Below are positions 16,125 through 25,300 of a stretch of 40,622 nt of DNA, one piece after another (the stretch's first letter is position 1; the number at the start of each line of letters is the position of its first letter). The notes below the pieces were generated by a model. That model saw only the letters and a list, made by a program, of their open reading frames with translations. It did not search any database and was not told the origin of the DNA. This DNA comes from GCA-2687025 sp964473525. Its GTDB lineage: Bacteria; Poribacteria; WGA-4E; GCA-2687025. The stretch is taken from assembly GCA_964473525.1 (NCBI GenBank), contig CAYYPK010000054.1, positions 1 through 40,622 on the forward strand. Reading direction: 5' to 3'. The position numbers and the translations under genes were made by a program.

Positions 16125-17399
16125 ATGCGCAATACGTTCGTCGTGGGCAGTCAGTGGGGTGACGAGAGCAAGGGCAAGTCCGTGGACTTGCTCGCGCAGC
16201 AAGCGGATGTCGTCGCGCGCGGCACCGGCGGGCCAAACGCCGGTCACACGATCATCGTGGGTGAGGAGAAGTACGTCTTCCACCTGCTACCGTCCGGCAT
16301 GCTGCACTCGCACTGCACGAACGTCATCGGCAACGGTGTCGTCATTTCCGTCGAGGGTCTCCTTAAGGAGATGGACGGGCAGATCGCGCGCGGGTGCGAG
16401 GTCGGCGACAACCTGCTCATCAGCGACCGCGCGCATCTCATCCTGCCGCACCACCTCGCGTCCGAGAATCTGGACGAGGACGACGATAAGTGGGCGCTCG
16501 GCACAACGCGCACCGGCGTCGGCCCCTCGTACACGGATAAGGCCGCGCGCGTGTCGGCTGTTCGCATGTGCGACCTGATGGAGTTCGACGTCTTCACCGA
16601 GAAGCTGACACGGGCGATGTCGCGGTACAGCGCCCTGTTGGGAGCGCGCGGACAGACGATTGACCTTGACGAGGTACTGGAGCAGTACAAGGGCCACGCC
16701 GATAGGTTGCGGCCGCACGTGACGGACACGTCGCTCGTGCTGCACGAGGCCATGCGCGCCGGCAAGTCCATCGTGTTCGAGGGCGCTCAGGGGGCGCTGT
16801 TGGACATGGACCACGGGACGTACCCGTACGTCACATCGTCGAATACCACCGTCGGCGGCGTCTGCACGGGCCTCGGAGTGCCACCCAGCGCCGTGCAGGA
16901 AGTGCTCGCCGTCGTGAAGGCCTACACGACGCGCGTCGGCCTCGGCCCATTTCCCACGGAGATGGACGAGGAGTTCGGAGAGCACGTCCGACAGATCGGC
17001 AACGAGTTCGGCGCGACGACCGGCCGTCCCCGTCGATGTGGCTGGCTCGACGTCGTAGGCCTGCGCTATGCCGCGCGGATCAACGGATTCACGCAGATCG
17101 CGCTGTCGAAGATGGATGTTCTCGACACGCTGTCCACCATCAAGGTGTGCGTCGGCTATCGCCGTGACGGGCAGGATGTCGACAACTTCCCGGCCCAGCT
17201 CAGCGCCCTCAGCGAGTGCGAGCCGGTGTATGAGGACATGCCAGGGTGGGAGAGCGACACGACGAAGGTCCGCGACTACGCTGACCTGCCCGCGAACGCG
17301 CGCAAGTACGTCGAGCGGGTCGAGGAGCTTCTCGGCGCGCCGGTGGCGCTCATCTCCGTGGGTCCCGAGCGCACCGAGAGCATCGTCCGCACTCTGTGA
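16125..17399 (+). CDS. purA: Adenylosuccinate synthase
   Basis: The 424-residue enzyme joins IMP and aspartate using GTP to make adenylosuccinate, the first committed step to AMP. It has QWGDESKGK with the catalytic Asp (E. coli D13), GGPNAGHT with the catalytic His (H41) and HLLPSGMLH. IGNGVVIS, GTTRTGVGPSY, FEGAQGALLDMDHGTYPYVTSS-type and GNEFGATTGRPRRCGWLD motifs follow. It ends with the GTP-side SVGPERTESI. The normally invariant Gly in GDEGKGK is Ser here. The Asp is kept, so it is not a PurZ-type enzyme. GGTGAGG precedes the ATG. Confidence 0.95.
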   Translation: MRNTFVVGSQWGDESKGKSVDLLAQQADVVARGTGGPNAGHTIIVGEEKYVFHLLPSGMLHSHCTNVIGNGVVISVEGLLKEMDGQIARGCEVGDNLLISDRAHLILPHHLASENLDEDDDKWALGTTRTGVGPSYTDKAARVSAVRMCDLMEFDVFTEKLTRAMSRYSALLGARGQTIDLDEVLEQYKGHADRLRPHVTDTSLVLHEAMRAGKSIVFEGAQGALLDMDHGTYPYVTSSNTTVGGVCTGLGVPPSAVQEVLAVVKAYTTRVGLGPFPTEMDEEFGEHVRQIGNEFGATTGRPRRCGWLDVVGLRYAARINGFTQIALSKMDVLDTLSTIKVCVGYRRDGQDVDNFPAQLSALSECEPVYEDMPGWESDTTKVRDYADLPANARKYVERVEELLGAPVALISVGPERTESIVRTL

Positions 17400-17406
17400 T
17401 CCGTGT

Positions 17407-17479
17407 GACCGGTTAGCTCAGTTGGTAGAGCATCGGACTTTTAATCCGGTGGTCCTGGGTTCAAGTCCCAGACCGGTCA
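17407..17479 (+). tRNA. tRNA-Lys(UUU)
   Basis: A full 73-base cloverleaf can be drawn. The acceptor GACCGGT pairs with ACCGGTC and the D stem is GCTC/GAGC. The anticodon loop CTTTTAA carries anticodon TTT, and the T arm is CTGGG-TTCAAGT-CCCAG. The discriminator is A and CCA is not encoded. The integrase gene begins 95 bp downstream with its 3' end facing the tRNA, which marks the tRNA as an integration target. Confidence 0.95.
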
Positions 17480-17480
17480 C
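17450..17480 (+). other. Probable attL in the tRNA-Lys 3' end
   Basis: Tyrosine integrases beside tRNA genes typically recombine in the T arm and 3' end. This stretch is the likely core, but no second copy was found by eye elsewhere in the window. The exact limits are therefore a guess. Confidence 0.4.
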
Positions 17481-17573
17481 TTCTCCACATTCCGTCCCAC
17501 CAGCGGATCAACAGCGATTCAAGGGGTATGGACGGACGCCTCAGAACGCGAAATGGTGCCGAAACGGTGCCAA

Positions 17574-18611
17574 CTACGAGAAGTCCAACCGGTTGACGTG
17601 GTCGCGCACGCTCTCGCTGGATAGATGCGCGTAGACTAGCGTGGTCTTGTAGTCGCGGTGGCCCATCAGCTTCTGGATGTGGGCGAGCGGCACGCCGTTC
17701 GTCGCAAGATGTGACGCGAACGTGTGGCGAAGCGTGTGAAGCGTGCAGTTCTCGATCTCAGCGCACTCCATGAGCGCCCGCCACGCCTTCGTGATGTTCG
17801 AAACGTAAGGTTGCCCTCGCCACGTCAGCACATGGGCGTCACGGGTCTGTGAGGCCTCCCACAGCGGCCCCAGCGTTGATCGCAGGGCGTCGTTCATGCC
17901 GATCTCACGAAAGACGTAGTTCTTCCCCGGCTGGACTATCACGCGCCCATCACTGAAATCCACGTCGGCCCACAGCAGGCGGAACAGTTCCGACTTCCGC
18001 ATCCCGGTGTAGAGCGCGAGGTTCACCAGCGGGTTCAGGTGGCTATCCCGCGCTGCCGCAAGCAGCCTCGATACCTCCTCCTTCGATAGCCAACGTGGCG
18101 GTCGCCTGGGTACTGGCAGCCGTTGCACGTCTCGCACGGGGTTCGAGAACGCCATTCCGTGCTGCATCGCTGTGCGGAACATCACAGACAGAACTGTGAC
18201 TTCGATGTTGATCGTCCGAGGCGCGACGCCTGCGTTCCGGCGCTTCAGCTTGTATCTCTCGATGATGGCCATGTCGATGGCGTGGAGCTTCCTGGAGCCG
18301 AAGTAGGGCAGTAGGTGAGCCTGGATGAGTGGTATTTCGCGTTCGACAGTGCCTTCCGCCTTGTTGAGGCGGGCGTAGTCGAGGTAAGTGGGGGCGAACT
18401 CCGCGAACGTCGTGCTGGTGGGCGTGGCATGCTTGCGTTTGCCAGTCAGCGCATCGGCGACACAACGGTCGTAGTAGGCCTGCGCCTCTTTTTTGGTGTC
18501 GAACGGCCTCCGCTGACGCTTCCCTGTTGGGCTCACTCGGTCGGGAACGTCGGCAATCCATTTGCGCTTTCCTGTGCGTGCGCTAACGCGGTCGTGTCGT
18601 CGGACGGGCAT
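17574..18611 (-). CDS. Tyrosine recombinase / integrase
   Basis: The 345-residue protein has a short N-terminal arm-binding-like region with the basic ARTGKRKW and a SAM-like core-binding domain (about 68-150). The catalytic domain follows. The active-site set is R205 in TGMRKSEL, K230, H292/R295 in LHTLRHTFASHL, H318 in LMGHRDYKTT and the nucleophile Y327. All are present, so it should be active. It cuts and joins DNA at the att site, here most likely in tRNA-Lys. The ATG at 18611 gives full length. It lies at the left edge of the accessory region and would work with the excisionase at 36558. Confidence 0.92.
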   Translation of the reverse strand: MPVRRHDRVSARTGKRKWIADVPDRVSPTGKRQRRPFDTKKEAQAYYDRCVADALTGKRKHATPTSTTFAEFAPTYLDYARLNKAEGTVEREIPLIQAHLLPYFGSRKLHAIDMAIIERYKLKRRNAGVAPRTINIEVTVLSVMFRTAMQHGMAFSNPVRDVQRLPVPRRPPRWLSKEEVSRLLAAARDSHLNPLVNLALYTGMRKSELFRLLWADVDFSDGRVIVQPGKNYVFREIGMNDALRSTLGPLWEASQTRDAHVLTWRGQPYVSNITKAWRALMECAEIENCTLHTLRHTFASHLATNGVPLAHIQKLMGHRDYKTTLVYAHLSSESVRDHVNRLDFS

Positions 18612-19144
18612 TTCCAGTGCCTCCCTACGCCTCGAAGTCCCGGCGATCGCATTAGACTATATGTGCTTCGCGCCCAGGGCGCCATCCCATCGGACATGCA
18701 AACGGGCGCATCGCCATGGACGGGAGTGCTGCACGCACGATCCGGCCAGTGCGCGCGGGTCGGCCGATGCGGTCAGGGAACGCGATGCGTATGAGCAGCG
18801 CGTCGTCGTCGTCCAGCACAGCCTCATGGAAATGGTCCGTGACGAGGCCGGTTCGTTGAAGGAACAGATGAAGGCCCGGCCCGTCCTACTTCATCAGGCG
18901 CAACAACTTCCCTAGCAGCCGCGCCGCCAAATGAGGAACCGAGGCCCGGTGTGTTGTAGCGGTGGTTCGGTCGTGGACGGCGGAAGAGGCACTACGCATT
19001 GGGCAAAAGGCCTAACGTGCCTGCCACGGCGATCCGTCCGCCTTGCACGCCCGTGTGTCCGCCACGTCCGGGATGGCGCGCTGCGCCCATCGGGACGTTG
19101 GATTCGTGCGAAGGAACGTCGTGCGAACTAGGATAGACGGGCGT
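18612..19144. other. 533-bp intergenic region, no gene supported
   Basis: This stretch lies upstream of the integrase start and downstream of the caspase gene stop, and should hold the integrase promoter. A + frame ends at 18915 with ERDAYEQRVVVVQHSL-like coding texture, but it starts inside the integrase antisense strand and has no recognisable family. It could be a gene remnant. No repeats or hairpins stand out. Confidence 0.5.
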
Positions 19145-20893
19145 TTACGGCACGGTGCCGATGCTGATCGACAGCCCCCGATGGATGTATTCCGTTGTCA
19201 CATCGTAGACAGCAGACACCGCAACGCGGACGGATAGGCCAGTGGTAAGCCGTATTGCAGGACCAACGTCTGCCCCCAAGGGTTGGTCACCGCTCCAGAT
19301 CATCCTGCTGCCGTAGTTTCGACGTCTTGTACCGATGCCAGCCTTGGCGCGCAGGCCCCATGTGATCCTGCCTGTACGCGCTACAGCCAATTGGCCCCCA
19401 ATAGACATAGTGTACGCGTCGATAACATCGACATCGGTATAGGAGAAGGGATTGCGCGTCCATGTAAGCTGTGCCAGGACAGCGATCCTTGGGTGGACCG
19501 AACGCATGACATCGACACCGACCGTCGTTACCCGCTCCTGCTCATCGTCCCATTTGAGGCCACCGGTTCCGGCATACGCCATCAAGGCCGCGGCATAATC
19601 CGTGTACCATGGCTGCGTCGTGACCGGGTCGGGGCTGCGTAGGTCCACGCTATCGGGGTGTCCGACCATGCCCATTGGTGGCGCGGGTGTGACTGACGGG
19701 TTGGTAGGCACCGGCACAGGACGCACCGTCCCGCTAATGGCCCGCGCCCTGGCCACGTAGTCGTCCTTGCTGATCGTTCTCGCCGCGAAACGATCCAACT
19801 GCGCCAGCAGTGCGGCTTCGTCGTCCGCCAGTGCTTCCTGAGCGTAGGCCTTCTGGGTTACTTGCAGCGATCTGTCTTCCAGCGACGGATCAAGCCTGGC
19901 CAGCAAGATCGCCTGGTTCCGGTTGTCCCGCGTCGCTGCCGCTTGATCCTGGATCGCCTGATGCCGCCCCAGGTTCACCGCCAGGGGTATGTCGCCCCGC
20001 ACCGGCCCGTGTGCATACCGTCGCGTTGGTGTTTGCACCGTTGGAAACTTGGATCGCGTGTACGCCGGGACTTCGCGTTCCAAGTAGGCCGCGACTTCGT
20101 TGAACCCGACGATGGCATCGCCGTCCGCGTCCGCTTCACCTTCCAGCCCGCGCAATAGGAAGTTCGTGAAGACGCTCCCGCCTTCCTCCTCCCATGACAC
20201 CTCGGATTGGTCAGACGACAGCAACAGCGGGCGTCCCTGGGCCTGTTCCCACGCCTCGTAGAACCTCGAGTACACGTCCACCTGCACGCCCTTCGACCCA
20301 GCAGGCTTCACACCCCCGGCGTGACACGCGTCGAGGATCGTGACGACCTTCTGGGCGGCCATCGATCTGACCTGCTCAGCCAGGTCAGCGTAGTCGATAC
20401 ATGTGCCGGCGGGGTTGGTCAGCGCGCGGGGATGGGTCAGGTAGGGTATTAGATACGCAGGCGCACCTTCGGGGTCGGAATCGTCCGGCCGGAATCCATG
20501 TCCGCTGAAGTAGATCAGTACCAGGTCGTCCGCCGTCGCCTTCCTGCCAATGTCGTTCAGTTCGATCCCGATAGCGTCCTTCGTCGCATCTTGGTCTTTC
20601 AGCCGCCGGACGTTTTCAGGCCTGAACCCGCCCTTTGTCGGGTCGGTCAGGAAGCCGTACAGCGCGTCCACGTCCTTGGCAGGCGCGCGTAGCGGACTGA
20701 TCGACCCGCCTTCGATGTCCGGGTATTCGCCGACGCCTACCAGCAGCGCGTAGCCAGTGCCGCCAGGTGTGATCACCTCGGACGGTGAAGCGGCCGGCTC
20801 GACACGCAAGGTCTTCGGGTCGGGTGCTTGGGCGGACAGGTGGCCGGCAAGGAAGAAGGCGACGACGAGTGTAGCGACGGCGTGCTTCGGCAT
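19145..20893 (-). CDS. Secreted caspase-like (C14) protein with C-terminal predicted outer-membrane barrel
   Basis: The 582-residue protein begins with a signal peptide (MPKHAVATLVVAFFLAG, cleavage near AQA). A caspase-family domain (about 45-300) has the catalytic His132 in YFSGHG and Cys190 in ILDACHAGG, both intact. EADADGDAIVGFNE after the Cys looks like an EF-hand-type calcium loop. A Gln/Ala-rich helical linker and a Pro-rich stretch follow. The last 160 residues alternate polar and hydrophobic in about seven strands (VTTVGVDV, IAVLAQLTW, ITWGLRAKAGIG, LSVRVAVSAVY, GLSISIGTVP), as in small outer-membrane barrels. The ATG at 20893 was chosen because the signal peptide begins there. Calcium-dependent cleavage after basic residues is known for metacaspases but not shown here. 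Confidence 0.78.
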   Translation of the reverse strand: MPKHAVATLVVAFFLAGHLSAQAPDPKTLRVEPAASPSEVITPGGTGYALLVGVGEYPDIEGGSISPLRAPAKDVDALYGFLTDPTKGGFRPENVRRLKDQDATKDAIGIELNDIGRKATADDLVLIYFSGHGFRPDDSDPEGAPAYLIPYLTHPRALTNPAGTCIDYADLAEQVRSMAAQKVVTILDACHAGGVKPAGSKGVQVDVYSRFYEAWEQAQGRPLLLSSDQSEVSWEEEGGSVFTNFLLRGLEGEADADGDAIVGFNEVAAYLEREVPAYTRSKFPTVQTPTRRYAHGPVRGDIPLAVNLGRHQAIQDQAAATRDNRNQAILLARLDPSLEDRSLQVTQKAYAQEALADDEAALLAQLDRFAARTISKDDYVARARAISGTVRPVPVPTNPSVTPAPPMGMVGHPDSVDLRSPDPVTTQPWYTDYAAALMAYAGTGGLKWDDEQERVTTVGVDVMRSVHPRIAVLAQLTWTRNPFSYTDVDVIDAYTMSIGGQLAVARTGRITWGLRAKAGIGTRRRNYGSRMIWSGDQPLGADVGPAIRLTTGLSVRVAVSAVYDVTTEYIHRGLSISIGTVP

Positions 20894-21035
20894 CTCAGTG
20901 TCTCTGCCGAGCACTCTAGACCGGTGAAAGATTGGGATCAACATCCGTAACGGGATCCCACGCGTTGACGCGTCTCGAATACGGGTGCTGCCGTGCTGTC
21001 GCCGATACGCCCAACGCGTCCGTGTCCTGCTGCGT

Positions 21036-21788
21036 CTAGCTCGGCGGATAGTCGTGATGTCGTGGCCAGTTGTCCTGCCAGTGTTCCTGTGGCAGAAAAT
21101 ACCGTCTCAGATCGACGTGGAATTGGGAAAGGCTTACCGCGAACGTAGTTAGCTGGCCGTACAGAGTCAGCAGTGCTTCTCCGTGCCGTTCTACGCAGTA
21201 GTATTCGCACGGTTCTTGCGACCCCTGTAGCTTCGAAGAAGCGATTACGCCACGCCCAAGCAGGCATACCAGGTCGATGACTCCGGCGTTTCCAGGCTGA
21301 CCCAGTTCGTCCAGAAGGACATCCCAACTTGCGCCTTCGTAGGCAACTACCACTCGCAGTGGCCGGGCAATCGTCCGCCCCATTTCCATCACTTGTACCA
21401 GTCCCAATGGAACAAGGTTCTGGACGTTTTTCAGGGTGACTAGCGCCTCTCGTAGCTTGTCCCGGGTCAGGTTGGATTTCACTTCGATTGCAGCATGCAC
21501 CCCTTCGACCAGACATGTGGTCTGGCCGCCATCGAATGTCAGTCGGGGGCAGTCATCGCGCACAACGACTAGATCAAGTTCACCGGTCTTGCAGCCGTAG
21601 CAGTCCCATACTTCGCCTGTAGTCAGGCGAAGGCGGAAGGGCAACACTTGGTCAAGAAACAGTCGGCAGAAGTCTTCACGGTTCGCGCCCTTGTTCTTTG
21701 CCGCGTGCTGCAACTTGGAGTTCTGGTACTGAGCCAGCAGAACGCCTTCCCGTGCCTGGAAGTATTCGTCTAGGACTGCCTGTTCCAT
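21036..21788 (-). CDS. DUF6602-type protein, PD-(D/E)XK nuclease-like
   Basis: The 250-residue protein contains VWDCYGCKTGELDLVVVRD followed by VEGVHAAIEVKSNLTRDKL. The ELD and EVK elements have the spacing of a PD-(D/E)XK nuclease core and match what I remember of DUF6602. The N-terminus (MEQAVLDEYFQAREGVLLAQYQN) is helical. No signal peptide is present, so it acts in the cytoplasm, unlike the caspases on either side. The ATG at 21788 has AGGG eight bases upstream and was preferred to the GTG at 21818. The 142-bp gap to the caspase start argues against tight coupling. DNA cleavage or repair is inference; the family is uncharacterised. Confidence 0.65.
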   Translation of the reverse strand: MEQAVLDEYFQAREGVLLAQYQNSKLQHAAKNKGANREDFCRLFLDQVLPFRLRLTTGEVWDCYGCKTGELDLVVVRDDCPRLTFDGGQTTCLVEGVHAAIEVKSNLTRDKLREALVTLKNVQNLVPLGLVQVMEMGRTIARPLRVVVAYEGASWDVLLDELGQPGNAGVIDLVCLLGRGVIASSKLQGSQEPCEYYCVERHGEALLTLYGQLTTFAVSLSQFHVDLRRYFLPQEHWQDNWPRHHDYPPS

Positions 21789-21809
21789 GGAACGCCCTAT
21801 GTAAATGGT

Positions 21810-21819
21810 TGTGATCACA
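21810..21819. promoter_or_regulatory. Perfect palindrome TGTGATCACA upstream of the DUF6602 gene
   Basis: The 10-bp palindrome lies 22-31 bases before the chosen ATG and resembles the core of a CRP/FNR-family site. It may be an operator for this gene. A chance occurrence cannot be excluded. Confidence 0.35.
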
Positions 21820-22363
21820 GCTTAGCCGTGAACGTGACGTAGCGGCGTGACACCTGCACATCGTGCCACGAAGGGATTGTCCGGGCCACATGCCGTGCGG
21901 AATGCTGGTGCAGTGAATGGATAGGGCATGAACGCACAGCGCGGAAGCACAGGACGGCGGCTGGCACATGCGAACACCACCCAGGACGTTCTTTCGTGCG
22001 GACCGTGCCGTCACCCATCCACGCGGGCGCGAACGCCGTCACGGACTTCCTGTGCATCCATGTCGCCGGTGGCGTAGGTCAGCGAAGACGGATTCAGGCA
22101 CCCACAACATCTTGGGATTTCGCGGGTGAGTCAGGTTGGACTCATTCGACGCCCATTTCGGCGGGTCAATCCCCAACATGTAGTGCATCGACCTCTGTAA
22201 AGCCTTTCGTGGAGCGGGATTCGACTACATAAGGTTCACTATCAGAACATGCGTTGTACGGCCATGCCCACTGCCCTGGCCGGACGGCGGGTAGACATGC
22301 CTTGGTGACGCTCCTGGGTGTCCTGGAAGGAATAGGTGTCGAAGTGTGACCGCGACGCGGTCG
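21820..22363. other. 544-bp intergenic region, nothing recognised
   Basis: No frame in this stretch shows a signal peptide, domain or ribosome-binding site. It separates the DUF6602 gene from the stop of the large caspase gene and should hold the DUF6602 promoter. No repeat, hairpin with T-run or RNA gene was seen. Confidence 0.5.
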
Positions 22364-25300
22364 CTATTGCCCCGTGACGCCGAACACCGGGAAGTCGGGA
22401 ATCGCCGGTCGAAACGGAACGAAGTGCTGTGCGCCGTTGGTCAAATCACGGACACGCCGGCCAACGTAGAACGACAGCTCTAGTTCGTTCAGGATCCCAT
22501 CACCATCGGCATCGGCTTCTGTCCCTGACAGTCCATCGAGCAGGGCTTCGGTGAACGCGCCGTTCTCCCATTCGTCGCGTTCCACGGACTGTTCAGCACC
22601 GGTAGACGACGCCCAGATCACCAACCCCGACTGTGTCAGTTGTTCGTACACGTCCGTGAAGTTCGCCACGCCCTTGGTCAGTTCGCCCGATGCGAACCCA
22701 CCGGAATAGCACGTATCCATGAACATCATCGTGCGGCCGGGCATCTTCCCCAGCACACGCTGGAAGTCGGTCCACGGAACTGCTGTCGCTAGGACGCTGT
22801 CCAGGTCTGCGTCATGTCCGAACAGGTAGGCGTCGCCTGCTGAGTCCTTCACGCCATGGGCCGATGCGAACAGGAAGGCGACATCGTTGGCTGTGGCGGA
22901 CCTTCTAAGCCAGTCCAATCCTTCGATGATGTTCATCCGCGTTGCTTCCTGGTCGGTCAGGACGCGCGCATCGACCTGGCCGTAGAACTGGCCCTCCTGC
23001 TGCTCGCAGGCGGCTGCGAAGTCTCGCGCATCATCGTCCGGGTAACGCAGGTTGAATTGCGGGTTAGCGTATTCCGCTACCCCCACCGCGAGGACGTAAA
23101 GGTCGGGCTTCGGCCCGGTTGGCATTAGTTGGGGTGGTTCGTAGATCACTACGACAGTGGCGGGATCGGACTCCGTCGTCGCGGTCCCGGCCGTGACTGT
23201 GATCTCGTTGCGTCCCGGCACAAGCGCCACGTCTTCTTCGATTGCCACTTCCTTGGGTGCGGCGGCTTCGACGGTAAGCGTCTTCTGACCCTTGCCGTCG
23301 GGAAGGGCCTTACCGTTTACCGTGATCTTCGTCCACGTGATTGGCTTTGTTCCGACTCGTTTAGCCGTCGCGCGAAGCTGGATGGCAGATGCCATGACCG
23401 TTGTGGGCGACTGTGGTGGGGCTGCGATAGCAACGGTAGGGGCGGCCGTCGATAGCAGTGGCGACCAAGAAGGTTCAGTGTCGTTGCCAGGGCCGGTGGT
23501 GGTCCTACGTAGATTCGTGCCGTCAGTGTCCATCAGGTAGATATCCCACGTGCCACTGCGGTCGGAAGCAAACGCGATGTGCCTGCCGTCAGGCGACCAG
23601 GACGGCAGTTCGTCCTGTGCCGGATGGTCGGTTAGCCTACGTTCGTTCGCGCCATCGACCCCTATCACGTAGACTTCGTTGTTCCCATCCCGACCCGAAT
23701 GGAAGGCTATCTGGCTGCCATCGGGCGACCAGGACCATCCATCGTCGTGCGAAGGGCTGTTCGTCACCTGGCGCAGGTCGTATCCATCGGTGCCGATGAC
23801 ATAGATGTCGCGGCTTCCACGGCGTTCCGACACGAAGGCGACCTTGTCGCCGTCCGGCGACCATGAAGGCCACGTGTCTGCCGCCGGATGGTTGGTAAAG
23901 CGGCGGATATTGCCCCCGTCCAGGTCCATCACGTAAATGTCGTAGTTACCATCACGGTCCGAGTAGAAGGCGATCTGTTCGCCGTTCGGTAACCATGCAG
24001 CGTGGGCCTCTGTGGACCTGGCGCGGTTACTGAGGTTGCGCACGTTGGACCCGTCGGAATCCATCACATGGACTTCCGGGTTCCCAGCACGGTCCGACTG
24101 AAAGGCGATCTGTGTTCCGTCAGGTGACCACGAAGGCAGACCATCTGCCGCCGCATGATCGGTAAGCTGCTGCACGTTCGACCCATCAGAGTCCATGACG
24201 AAGATATCGCGGCTGCCCGCCCGGTCGGATAGGAAGGCAATCCTCGCGTTCGGGCGGCCTGAGTCCGTGAGGGCCGGTTCCAGAACGACGAAGATGTCCG
24301 ATTGCAATGAAGCTACTACGGGCATGCTCGCGGGCGCGCCATCTTCCACGGCGTCGTCGGTCAGTCGCGGCACAATGGGAATGTCAGGAAGGTCCACTCC
24401 GACGCGCCAGTAGGCTTTCACGACCCCTGCGGAGAATAGCTTGTCCGTCAACGCAAGTGCGAACCAGTTGCCGTGCGGATCGCAGGCGAAACTTCGCCGG
24501 CCCACCGCGCTTCCGAGGGGTCCATCAAGGACCTGGTACTGCGTGTCGCTTAGAGGGTGGCGGACACGCACGCTGCCTGATCTGCTGAGCGCGAACTCAC
24601 TGAGTCCGTCCTGCGTGACGCCCACGCCCTCACTTCTGATTCCCCTTGCGACTTCGGACCAGGTGTCTGTATTCCACCAACTCATCTGGTCGGGCCAGAG
24701 GTGGATGCTAGCCAGAGACCGAGATGGCACATACTCGCTTATCCAGACTCCGGCTGGGGTACCGTCCGGCTGGGGGGCATTCTGAATCAGCGTTCTGATC
24801 TTCTCGCCTGAGGAGGTGTCCCATAGGTGTACCTGCCCATCCATGCGGTTGCCGCCCGTCAGGAGTTGCCTCCCATCGTTGACGTATTGCACGGAGGATA
24901 TGCGATGGCCCTGCGCGATGAACTCGCGGATCACCTGCTCCCTCGATATGCTCCATACGCGCACCTTCCCATCCATGCCGTCCTCGGAATAGAGCGCGAC
25001 AGCCAGATGATCGCCATTCGGGTGCATAGAGAGGTCAACATATCCAGAATCCACCGGGACGCGGTGTACATACGCCCGATCTGCGACCCGCCACACGCGC
25101 AACGCGTTGTTAGGCCCCTCCACGATGTGCGATCCCTCTGGGCTGAATGCGATAAACGCTCCGTGTGTCACGTACTGCACAGGCTGCGGCGGAAGGATGC
25201 TCCCTGGGCGTAGCCAACCCACGCGCTCGCCGGTGGCCGTGCTGGACAGGGCGATTCCTTGCTCCACAGCCAAGGCGAGAACTGAACCGTCGGGTGAGGA

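Noticed and set aside
18562..18915. Plus-strand 117-codon frame after the integrase start
   Set aside because: Begins in the integrase antisense strand and shows no family. Its last 40 codons look slightly coding-like, so a remnant remains possible but is not supported.
23450..24270. Repeated ~129-base units in the large caspase gene
   Set aside because: They are six TolB/PD40 propeller repeats in one frame, not a non-coding repeat.
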